Assembly (NCBI GenBank): GCA_013076295.1
Contig: RQOL01000389.1
Coordinates: 81,395-145,394, forward strand
Source of the DNA: Sanderia malayensis
Lineage: Eukaryota > Cnidaria > Scyphozoa > Semaeostomeae > Pelagiidae
Length of the DNA stretch: 64,000 nucleotides
Direction of reading: 5' to 3'
In this document: in pieces, positions 42,362 through 51,882 of the stretch
How positions within the stretch are numbered: position 1 is the stretch's first letter
Layout: every line of letters starts with the position of its first letter
The notes under the pieces: generated by a model
Told to the model about the DNA's origin: nothing
Database searches by the model: none
The model's input: only the letters and a program-made list of their open reading frames with translations
Translations under genes and position numbers: made by a program

Positions 42362-43543
42362 ATGGCAAACTTCTCGGTTTTAGAAAATGGCTTTTGTTCT
42401 TCATGCAACAAATCTGTCGGTGACCTAGAGTTTACATGTTGTAGACTTTGTAAGTTAAAATTCCATGCAACTTGCTCTAAACAAAGTTCAGACGAGAAAT
42501 GGGGATCATACACCATGATTAAGTTGTTTAATGCGACATCTACAAAGAGAAATTTTTTCTTCCTCTGTGATCTTTGTCTTACTTCCTTTGAAGTTTCTGG
42601 GGCCATGAGTGAAAACAATAGACTTTCCATCATTGAGCAAACTCTTCAGTCTACATTGAATGAGGTTAATGAAATAAAGAAACTTGTTGCAGGTAACTCA
42701 AAGTTATTTGAAAAGAATCAGACACAACATAATAATCTCTGGAATGATGCTGCTCGCACAAATAATTTATTTTCTGATAGAACTGAGTCTCAGCTAATAA
42801 TTAATAAAACTGGAATTACGAAAGATGATATTCACAACATTCAGGAAGTGGAAAAAATTGTACTTGACAAAGATATCCCATTGAAGTCCACATTTGAAAC
42901 AAAAATGGGTGATATTGTTCTTGTTTGCCCTTCTCCAGCTGTACGTGAAAAACTGGAGGAGGAAGTTCTTACAAAAAATATTCCATTAAAGACACCAAAA
43001 ATTAAATCCACAGTTATTTCAATTGTTGGCTTAGGCAAGTCCTTTTCAAATGAGGAGGCTACGAATCTCCTTGTGAAACAGAATATTTTTCTTTCTTCGT
43101 TTTTGGAACACAAGAAACAAGAAGACCATTTTAAAGTGTTTGCAGTAAAACCGTTGAAAAATAAATCTGATGTCTATCAGGCCTTTGTGAGAGTATCTCT
43201 CCCTGTTAGGGATGGTATGACAAGCCAAAACGACAAAATGTTGATTGGTTTAAAATCATGCAAGGTATATGACCAATGTCATATAAAACGTTGCAATAAG
43301 TGCCAAAAATTTGGACATTACATTGCTAAGTGCCCTTCGGAAGGTTATTCCTGCGCCAAATGCGCTGGCAGTCACAAAACTGACTCTTGCACCTCAGTAA
43401 AGCTGAGCTGCATTAATTGCTCAAAGTCACAGCTTTTGGAAGCCCAATGTAATCATGCAGCAAATTCTCTGGACTGCCCAACAATGTTGAAGGCGAAAAA
43501 GGAAGCTAAGGAGAATTTAAACCTGCTTCTGAAAAGACATTGA
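42362..43543 (+). CDS. Retrotransposon ORF1 protein (PHD-like finger, coiled coil, CCHC knuckles)
   Basis: 393 residues. The ATG at 42,362 is chosen because it has G at -3 and G at +4 and directly precedes the finger. An in-frame extension upstream is only translated T tract. Residues 12-72 form a C4HC3 PHD-like pattern: C12, C15, C26 or C27, C30, H35, C38, then C69 and C72. Residues ~82-120 are hydrophilic with heptad-like leucines and isoleucines (a likely coiled coil). A middle region may be an RRM-like fold as in other Gag-like ORF1 proteins (inference). Near residues 311-324 is a canonical CCHC knuckle (CNKCQKFGHYIAKC), followed by CAKCAGSHKTDSC and a third Cys/His cluster. The expected role is binding element RNA in the ribonucleoprotein. 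The stop TGA (43,541-43,543) overlaps the ORF2 frame. No in-frame stop interrupts it, unlike ORF2. Confidence 0.88.
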   Translation: MANFSVLENGFCSSCNKSVGDLEFTCCRLCKLKFHATCSKQSSDEKWGSYTMIKLFNATSTKRNFFFLCDLCLTSFEVSGAMSENNRLSIIEQTLQSTLNEVNEIKKLVAGNSKLFEKNQTQHNNLWNDAARTNNLFSDRTESQLIINKTGITKDDIHNIQEVEKIVLDKDIPLKSTFETKMGDIVLVCPSPAVREKLEEEVLTKNIPLKTPKIKSTVISIVGLGKSFSNEEATNLLVKQNIFLSSFLEHKKQEDHFKVFAVKPLKNKSDVYQAFVRVSLPVRDGMTSQNDKMLIGLKSCKVYDQCHIKRCNKCQKFGHYIAKCPSEGYSCAKCAGSHKTDSCTSVKLSCINCSKSQLLEAQCNHAANSLDCPTMLKAKKEAKENLNLLLKRH

Positions 43544-44631
43544 ACTTTATTAAATGCTTGCTTTTGAACTGCCAGTCAATACGAAATAAGTTAAATATAG
43601 TGATGGAACACGTTGTTGACTTTAGTGCCGACATTGTTTTCTTAACCGAGACGTGGCTCCAACAGAATTGTGATGCAACAATAGCAAACCTTAAAGACTT
43701 TAATTACCATTTTATCCATATACCACGTGAGGATAGACAAAAGGAAACAGGCGGAGGAGTGGGCATTCTCATCAAAGGGACATTGAGACAGACTTCAGTA
43801 CCTATGCAACAGTTTCAGTCATTTGAATGCTGCATAGCGAAACTCTTTTGTCACCGCAAAGAATCTGTACTACTTGTTGCAATATACCGTCTGAGCTATG
43901 TCTCTGCAGAAGTATTTATAAGTGAATTCACAGAGTTTATGGAAATTTTATCCAGCTTCAATCTGAGTTTTATTGTCGCAGGTGATATCAATGTTCACAT
44001 GGATGTGCCGAGTGAAAAATTAACAAAAGAATTTTCAAATATTATAGCACTTTTTAACTTAACACAACATGTAAGTGATCCAACGCATGTTGCTGGGCAC
44101 ACTCTGGATATTGTTCTTACTCAGAGTCATGAACTAGCCATCTCAAACACAATTGTCCATGATGTCAGCTTGAGTGACCACAGCTTGATTTCCTTCAATG
44201 TAAACCTAACACATCATCATAGTGAATATAAAATAGTTCAGTGTAGAGATCACAAAAGTATTGATAAAGACGCTTTCTCTTTAAACATGTTAAGTGCACT
44301 TCAAAATATTAACAGTGCAGACAATTTTCAATCTGCCATTGATAAATACAATTATGCACTTAGGTCCACATTAGATGCTCATGCGCCAATGAAAGAAAAG
44401 TCGGTGAGAGTTGTCAGCAAAGCTCCATGGTTCGACAGTGAATATGCAAATCTTAGAAAGAGAAGGCACCATGCAGAGAAAGTTTATAGAAAGAGAAAAA
44501 CAACATCTAATAAGGAAATATTTATAAAACTTCGATCTGAAACAACAAAACTAGCAAAGACAAAGAAAATTCAATATTTTAAGAGAAACTCAACAACTCT
44601 AATAATAAAATTAAGACACTCTTTCAAATAA
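43510..44631 (+). pseudogene. Retrotransposon ORF2, 5' part: APE-type endonuclease
   Basis: Would nick target DNA to prime reverse transcription. Numbering from codon TTG at 43,540, the motifs are N10 (LLLNCQSIRNK), E37 (LTETW), Y116 (AIYR, without the usual following prolines), D149 and N151 (GDINVH), D190 (HTLDIVL), and D213/H214 (SDHSLI). These are the catalytic and metal-binding positions of the EEP family and all are present. The frame is open from 43,510, overlaps the ORF1 stop and has no ATG before the catalytic Asn. The first ATG is codon 22, so ordinary AUG initiation would give a defective domain. After residue ~345 the frame ends at TAA 44,629-44,631, while homology continues in another frame. 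Confidence 0.85.
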
Positions 44632-45956
44632 CAAAGTCACTCACCTCTGTTGATTCTGGAACCCAGCTACGATCCCCGGAGAATAATAAATCACTGGCAA
44701 ATACATTTTCCAATCACTTTCAAGAAAAAATTCAGAAAATACGTGATTCTTTTGAACTACCTTTAGTTGATACGTCATCGCAACAATACAGAAGTCCAGC
44801 ACAAGATCTTTTAACCCACTTTGAACCTACAACAATAGAAGAATTAAATCAAATAATAACATCTGCTCAAATAAAATGTTCTCCGAATGACCCTCTAACA
44901 AAACCACTCTTATTAGACAATATTAGTAACTTGTTACCTTTTTGGGTCACTATTGTAAATCTTTCCCTAGAAAGTGGATGCATGGACGGCTTGAAATCTG
45001 CAATAATAACACCCCTGTTGAAGCCATCTAACAATGTTCAAGATCGAGAGTTATGTAAGAACTATAGACCTATTTCAAACTTGCCTTTTTTAAGCAAATT
45101 GACTGAGAAATGTGTTGCTGCGAGACTTGAGAAACACATACAACGACACGAACTTGACTCACCTTTTCAATATGGCTACAAGAAGAATCACTCTACTGAA
45201 ATGCTACTATTGAACACAATTGACGGCATTTCCAAAGCGTTTGATAATAAATTTGCTACTGTTTTACTCCTGTTGGATTTAAGTGCAGCATTCGATACAG
45301 TAGATCAGAACATACTTCTTAAAAGGCTTGAAAATAATCTCGGTATTTGGTGGCACTGTTTTAAATGGTTTGTTTCATACTTGAAAGGTCGTACTCAGCA
45401 AGTTTTAATGTCGGGTCAGTATTCAGAAAGTACGACACTCAACTATGGGGTGCCTCAAGTGTCTGTCCTAGGTCCCATACTTTTTAACATCTACATGCAG
45501 CCACTGTATGCGTTAATAGAACAAACTGGCTTTGAAATTAATGGCTTCGCAGATGACCACCAACTCTATAAATCATTCCATCCCATTTTTCAAGTTAATA
45601 TCCTAACAACAGGAATTGAAAATTGCCTCTCTGTAATATCAAACTGGATGAACAGTAATTTCCTTAAATTAAATAAAACAAAAACAAAAATCTTACTTCT
45701 AGGCCCTGAGTCAGTACGTTCAAACATCAAAATACATGGGACTTTGGACGATGGTAAATGCATTAGATTTGTTGAAAATGCAAGAAACCTTGGTGTTTAT
45801 ATGGATCAATGTCTTGATTTTGAAAAGCACATAAATAAGGTTGTTGCGGATTTTATACAATCCTTCGTAATATTGCAAAAATTAAGTGTTTTTACCGAAG
45901 GACTTTCTAAATGTTTTAATAACATCATTGGTGTCATCAAAGTTAGATTATTGTAA
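44583..45956 (+). pseudogene. Retrotransposon ORF2, middle part: reverse transcriptase
   Basis: The frame is open from 44,583 (stop TAA at 44,580) to TAA at 45,954, 457 codons. It is shifted relative to the endonuclease part by a net loss of one base (or gain of two) within 44,583-44,631. RT motifs in order: KNYRPISNLP (from about 45,058), LDLSAAFDTVD (from about 45,272, catalytic Asp), GVPQVSVLGPILFNIYM (from 45,447) and FADDHQLY (Asp pair at 45,552-45,557). The third motif normally reads PQGS; here the Gly is Val (GTG at 45,459), a change likely to harm the polymerase. The end of this frame loses the SKLDYCNSLL motif, which is readable in the next frame near 45,934-45,966. Confidence 0.88.
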
Positions 45957-45980
45957 TTCACTTCTGGTGAATAACTCTAA

Positions 45981-46394
45981 CTGATTAAACGACTCCAGTC
46001 GGTCCAGAATACAGCTGTTCGAATAGTATTTAAAAAAGGGAAATTTGACAGACAGCCAATTTCTCCATTGTTTGCAGAGCTCCACTGGTTACAGGTCCGG
46101 GAAAGAATCGTCTTCAAAACAGCTTTGATAGTACATCACTGTGTTTGGGGTTGTGCTCCATCTTCTCTAAAAAGTAAGATCAAGGTTATCAACAAACGCA
46201 CCATGCAGGTAGAAATTCCGACTTGTAAAACAAAACATGGGGAAGAAGCTTTTTCAAGAGCAGGTCCAAAAGTGTGGAATGGCATACCATCACAAATTAG
46301 AGTTACCCAAAACAAGGACACATTTAAAGCCCAATTAAAGTCTTTTTTAATGACAACTAACTTGACCAATTTTTATAATAAAATAAACGTGTAA
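45981..46394 (+). pseudogene. Retrotransposon ORF2, 3' part: C-terminal region of CR1/L2 type
   Basis: Open from 45,981 to the TAA at 46,392-46,394. It encodes LIKRLQSVQNTAVRIVF, then PLFAELHWLQVRERIVFK, GEEAFSRAGPKVWNGIP and FKAQLKSFL, the familiar tail of CR1/L2-type polyproteins. It is separated from the reverse transcriptase part by two frame changes: frame 0 to frame 1 somewhere around 45,915-45,935, and back to frame 0 around 45,966-45,981, where a TGA also interrupts. The end at AACGTGTAA is probably the true ORF2 stop, since the 3' UTR follows. Confidence 0.85.
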
Positions 46395-46606
46395 ATTATG
46401 TAAAAATGTAAATAATGAAAAACTTTTTAATTTTATCCTGTTAAATGTATCAACATCATAATATCTGAGATAATTAGAATAGTAAATACACCAATTCAAG
46501 TTTTTAATTTCCCATTATTGATACATTAGTTTCCTTTATTGTTCACAGTTGAGCATGCTGACCATAACAGCGTTATGCCAGTAGATAACTGTGGGTAAAT
46601 CTTACT
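46395..46606 (+). other. Retrotransposon 3' UTR
   Basis: About 210 bp of unique AT-rich sequence between the ORF2 stop and the TTA repeat. It would contain the element's reverse-transcriptase recognition site. CAGTTGAGCATGC and GCCAGTAGATAACTG near its end are candidates for a short hairpin but no stable stem is obvious by eye. Confidence 0.7.
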
Positions 46607-46624
46607 TTATTATTATTATTATTA
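46607..46624 (+). repeat. (TTA)6 3' tail
   Basis: Six TTA units directly at the junction with satellite. This is the type of simple-repeat terminus seen in several non-LTR clades and marks the 3' end of the insertion. The following TTT can belong to either the tail or the satellite. Confidence 0.9.
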
Positions 46625-46627
46625 TTT

Positions 46628-49600
46628 CAATCAGTCAGTTTTCCCTGTATTTACGTTTATTCATGTGTAAATTGTGGGAATGAATGTTAATATCACAGGA
46701 AATAGTAAAAAGGGTGAATTTCAATCAGTGAATTTTAGCTGTATTAACGTGGATTCACGTGTAAAATGTGGGAATGAATGTAAATATCCCAGTAAACAAG
46801 TAAAAAAAGGTGTATTTCAATCAGCCACTTTTACCTGTATATAAAGTCAATTCATGTATAAATTGTGGGAATTAATGTTAAAATCACGGAAAACAAGTAA
46901 AAAAAGTGTAATTCAATCAGTCAGTTTCCTGTATTAACATGAATGAACATGACAATTACATGAATGGGAATGAACGTCAATATCACGGGAAAAAAAGTAA
47001 AAAAGGTGTATTTCAATCAGTCATTTTTCCTGTATTTACCTAATTCATGTGTAAATTGTGGGAATGAATGTTAATATCACGGAAAAGGAGAAAAAAAGTG
47101 TATTTCAATCAGTCAGTTTCCCTGTATTAAATGAATGAACATGACAATTAACATGAATGGGAAATGAACGTCAATATCACGGGAAAAAGTAAAAAAGGTG
47201 TATTTCAATTAGTCATTTTAATGTTTATAATGTCAATTCGTGTAAAGTGTGGGAAAGAAATGTTAAAATACGGAAAACAATTAAAAAAGGGTGAATTTCA
47301 ATCAGTCAATTTTAGCTGTATTAACGTGGATTCATGTGCAAATTGTGGAATGAAAGTCAATATAGCGAAAAAAGTAAAAGAGTGAGTATTTCAATCAGTC
47401 AGTTACCTGTATTTACGTTAATTCATGTGTAAATTGTGGGAATGAATGTTAATATCACGGAAAAAAGTAAAAAAGGTGTATTCAATCAGTCAATATTTAC
47501 CTTATAAGTCAATTCATGTGTAAATTGTGGGAATTAATGTTAAAATCACAGAAAAAAGTAAAAAAAAGTGTAATTCAATCAGTTCAGTTATCCTGTATTT
47601 ACTTTAATTCATGTGTAAATTGTGGGAATGAAGGTTAATATCACGGAAAAGAGTGAAAAGGAGTGAATTTCAATCAGTCAATTTTACCTGTATTAAAGTG
47701 GATTCATGTGTAAATTGTGGGAATGGAATGTTAATAACGGAAAACAAGTAAAAAAGGTTGTATTTCAATCAGTCAGTTTTACATGTTTATAAGGTCAATT
47801 CATGTGTAAATTGTGGGAATTAATGTTAATATCACGGAAAACAAGTAAAAATGGGTGTAATTCAATCAGTCAGTTTTCCCTGTACTTACGTTAATTCATG
47901 TGTAATTTGTGAGAATGAATGTTAAAATCACGGAAAGATGTAAAAAGGTGCAATTCAATCAATCGGGATTAGCTGTATTAAGGTGATTGATGGTAAGTTA
48001 TGCGAATGAATGCTAATATAACGGAAAACAAATAAAAATGGTGTATTTCAATCAGTCAGTTTTACATGTATATAAAGTCAATTCATATTAAGTTGTGTGA
48101 ATGAAAGTTAATATCACGGAAAACAAGCAAAAATGGTGTATTTCAATCAGTCAGTTTTCCTGTATTTACCCTAATTCATGTGTAAATTGTGGAAATGAAT
48201 GATAATATCACGGGAAAAAGTAAAAAGGGTGAATTTCAATCAGTCATTTTTAGCTGTATTAACGTGGATTCATTTGTAAATTGTGGGAATGAATGTTAAT
48301 ATCACGGAAAAGGAGAAAAAAAAGTGTATTTTAATCAGGAGTTTCAGCTGTATTGACGTGGGTTCATGTGTAAATTGTGGGAATGAATGTCATTATCAAT
48401 TAATACAAGTAAAAAAGGTCAATTTTAATTAGTCAGTTTAGGTCTATTAACGTGGATTGATGTGTAAATTGTGGGAATGAATGTAAATATCACAGAAACA
48501 AGTAAAAAAGGTGTATTTCAATCAGTCAGGATTAGCTGTATTATCGTGAATTCATGTTTAAATTGTGGGAATGAATGTAAATATCACAGAAAACAAGTAA
48601 AAATGGTGTAATTCAATCAGTCAGTTGCCAAGTATTACGTCCATTCATGTGGAAAAATGTGGGAAGGAATGTTACTATGACGGAGATCAAGCAAAAAAGG
48701 TTTATTTCAATTAGTAATTTTTGCTTTATTAACGGTGATTCATGTGTAAATTGTGGGAATGAAAGTTAATATCAGGGAAAACAAGTAAAAAAGTGTATTT
48801 CAATTAGTCAGGTTTAGCTCTATTAACGTAGATTCATGTGTAACTTGTGGGAATGAATATTAATATCACGGAACAAAAGTAAAAAGGGTGTATTTCAATC
48901 GTCAATTTTAGCTGTATTACCGGGGATTTCTGCGTAAATTGTGGGAATGAATGTTAATATCACTTAAAACAAGTAAAAAAGGTTTATTTCAATTAGTCAG
49001 GACTACCTGTATTTAGGTGGATTCATCTGTAAATTTTGGGAATGAATGGTAATATAGCAGAAAACAAGTAAAAATGGTGTATTTGAATCAGCCAATGTCA
49101 TCTGTATTTACGTCAATTCATGTGTAAATTGTGGGGAAGAATGTTAATATCACGGACCAAAAGTAAAAAGGGTGTATTTCAATCGTCAATTTTAGCTGTA
49201 TTACCAGGGATTTCTGCGTAAATTATGGGAATGAATGTTAATATCAATTAAAACAAGTAAAAATTGTGTATTTCAATCAGTCAGTTTTTTCTGTATTAAC
49301 GTGGATTCATGTGTAAATTGTGGGAATGAATGTTAATATCACGGAAAAGAAGTAAAAAAGTGTATTTCAATCAGTCGGTTTTAGCTGTATTAACTTGAGT
49401 TCATGTGTAAATTGTGGGAATGAATGTCAATATCACTTAATACAAGTAAAAAAGGTCTATTTTAATTAGTCAGGCTTAGCTCTATTAACGTTGACTCATG
49501 TGTAAATTGTGGGAAAGAATGTTAATATAACGGAAAACAAGTCAAAAAGGTGTATTTCAATCAGTCACTTTTACAAATATATAAAGTCAATTGATGTGTA

Positions 49601-50099
49601 AATTGTGGGAATGAATGTTAATATCACGGAACAAAAGTAAAAAGGGTGTATTTCAATCGTCAATTTTAGCTGTATTACCGGGGATTTCTGCGTAAATTGT
49701 GGGAATGAATGTTAATATCACTTAAAACAAGTAAAAATGTTTTATTTCAATCAGTCAGTTTTTTCTGTATTAACGTGGATTCATGTGTAAATTGTGGGAA
49801 TGAATGTTAATATCACGGAAAAGAAGTAAAAAAGTGTATTTTAATCAGTCGGTTTCAGCTGTATTAACGTGAGTTCATGTGTAAATTGTGGGAATGAATG
49901 TCAATATCACTTAATACAAGTAAAAATGGTCTATTTTAATTAGTCAGGCTTAGCTCTATTAACGTTGATTCATGTGTAAATTGTGGGAAAGAATGTTAAT
50001 ATAACGGAAAACAAGTCAAAAATGGTGTATTTCAATCAGTCAGTTTTTTCTGTATTAACGTGGATTCATGTGTAAATTGTGGGAATGAATGTTAATATC
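46628..50099 (+). repeat. Diverged satellite right of the retrotransposon
   Basis: Direct-orientation monomers with no gene. It resumes with CAATCAGTCAGTTTTCCC, which continues the monomer broken at 41,639. From 46.9 to 48.0 kb there are many one-base deletions. The AACATGAATGAACATGAC-type monomer seen left of the element recurs near 46,936 and, shortened, near 47,128. From about 49.0 kb the monomer classes become those of the 1,820-bp repeat. Confidence 0.85.
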
Positions 50100-51838
50100 A
50101 TGGAAAACAAGTAAAAAGGTGTATTTCAATCAGTCAATTTTTTATGTTTATAAGGTCAATTCATGTGTAAATTGTGGGAATTAATGTTAATATCACGGAA
50201 AACAAGTAAAAATGGTGTAATTCAATCAGTCAGTTTTTCCTGTATTTACGTTAATTCATGTGTAAATTGTGGGAATGAAGGTTAATGTCACGGAAAAAAG
50301 TGAAAAGGGTGAATTTCAATCAGTCAGTTTTCCCTGTATTTACGTTAATTCATGTGTAAATTGTGGTAAAGAATGTTAATATCACGAGAAAAAGTAAAAA
50401 GGGTGTAATTCAATCAGTTTTAGCTGTATTAACGTGGATTCATGTGTAATTTGTGGGAATGAAAGTCAAAATCACGGAAAAAAGTAAAAAAGGTGTGTTT
50501 CAATTAGTCAGCTTTAAATGTTTATAAAGTCAATTCACGTGTAAAGTGTGGGAAAGAATGTTAAAATTACGGAAAACAATTAAAAAAGGGGTAATTCAAT
50601 CAGTCAGGATTAACTGTTTTAACGTGGATTCATGTGTAATTTGTGAGAATGAATGTTAAAATCACGGAAAAAAGTAAAAAGGGTGAATTTCAATCAGTCA
50701 ATTTTACCTGTATTAACGTGGATTCATATGTAAATTGTGGGAATGAATGTTAATATCACGGAACAAAAGTAAAAAGGGTGTATTTCAATCGTCAATTTTA
50801 GCTGTATTACGGGGGATTTCTGCGTAAATTGTGGGAACGAATGTTAATATCACTTAAAACAAGTAAAAATGTTTTATTTCAATCAGTCAGTTTTCTCTGT
50901 ATTAACGTGGATTCGTGTGTAAATTGTGGGAATGAATGTTAATATCACGGGAAACAGTAAAATGGTGAATTTCAATCAGTCAATTTTAGCTGTATTAACG
51001 TGGATTCGTGTGTAAAATGTGGGAATGAATGTAAATATCCCGGAAAACAAGTAAAAAAGGTGTATTTCAATTAGTCAGGACTACCTGTATTTAGGTGGAT
51101 TCATGTGTAAATTGTGGGAATGAATGGTAATATAGCGGAAAACAAGTAAAAATGGTGTATTTGAATCAGCCAATGTCATCTGTATTTACGTCAATTCATG
51201 TGTAAATTGTTGGAAAGAATGTTAATATCACGGAACAAAAGTAAAAAGGGTGTATTTCAATCGTCAATTTTAGCTGTATTACCAGGGATTTCTGCGTAAA
51301 TTGTGGGAATGAATGTTAATATCAATTAAGACAAGTAAAAATGGTGTATTTCAATCAGTCGGTTTTCTCTGTATTAACGTGGATTCATGTGTAAATTGTG
51401 GGAATGAATGTGAATATCACGGAAAAGAAGTAAAAAAGTGTATTTTAATCAGTCGGTTCAGCTGTATTAACGTGAGTTCATGTGTAAATTGTGGGAATGA
51501 ATGTCAATATCACTTAATACAAGTAAAAATGGTCTATTTTAATTAGTCAGGCTTAGCTCTATTAACGTTGATTCATGTGTAAATTGTGGGAAAGAATGTT
51601 AATATAACGGAAAACAAGTCAAAAATGGTGTATTTCAATCAGTCAGTTTTTTCTGTATTAACGTGGATTCATGTGTAAATTGTGGGAATGAATGTTAATA
51701 TCACGGAAAAGAAGTAAAAAAGTGTATTTCAATCAGTCGGTTTTAGCTGTATTAACGTGAGTTCATGTATAAATTGTGGGAATGAATGTTAATATCACGC
51801 AACAAAAGTAAAAAGGGTGTATTTGAATCAGTCAATTT

Positions 51839-51882
51839 TACCTGTATACACCTGTATACGTGTATACGTTACCTGTATACGT
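51839..51882 (+). repeat. GTATAC micro-expansion inside a monomer, copy 1
   Basis: The normal ACCTGTATTAACGTGG is replaced by a run in which CCTGTATAC and GTGTATACGTT repeat before ATACGTGG. GTATAC is self-complementary, so local slippage or hairpin formation may have expanded it. Confidence 0.85.

Larger units (their letters stand above)
41950..46627 (+). mobile_element. Non-LTR retrotransposon, CR1/L2-like, two ORFs, degenerate
   Basis: About 4.7 kb, with a 5' leader of ~0.41 kb, ORF1, ORF2 and a short 3' UTR ending in (TTA)6 at 46,607-46,624. There are no long terminal repeats. ORF1 has a PHD-like finger and CCHC knuckles. ORF2 has an apurinic-type endonuclease, a reverse transcriptase and the C-terminal region with LHWLQVRERIVFK that is typical of CR1/L2-type elements. 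The simple-repeat 3' tail fits a CR1/L2/I-type element better than the poly-A tail of L1 or RTE. The clade call rests on motif memory, not on a tree. The flanks are satellite, inverted on the left and direct on the right. ATTT occurs at both outer edges (41,636-41,639 and 46,624-46,627), which could be a short duplication or microhomology. Confidence 0.9.

Noticed and set aside
42061..42633. 190-codon minus-strand open frame
   Set aside because: It is antisense to the retrotransposon leader and ORF1; its lysine-rich stretch is the complement of the T tracts, and no domain is visible.
42841..43228. Minus-strand open frames of 60-90 codons under ORF1
   Set aside because: Shadows of the ORF1 coding strand without recognisable features.
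46136..46369. 77-codon minus-strand open frame
   Set aside because: Antisense shadow of the ORF2 C-terminal region.
41950..46627. LTR retrotransposon or retrovirus
   Set aside because: No LTRs, protease, integrase or RNase H region seen; an APE-type endonuclease precedes the RT and the 3' end is a simple repeat.
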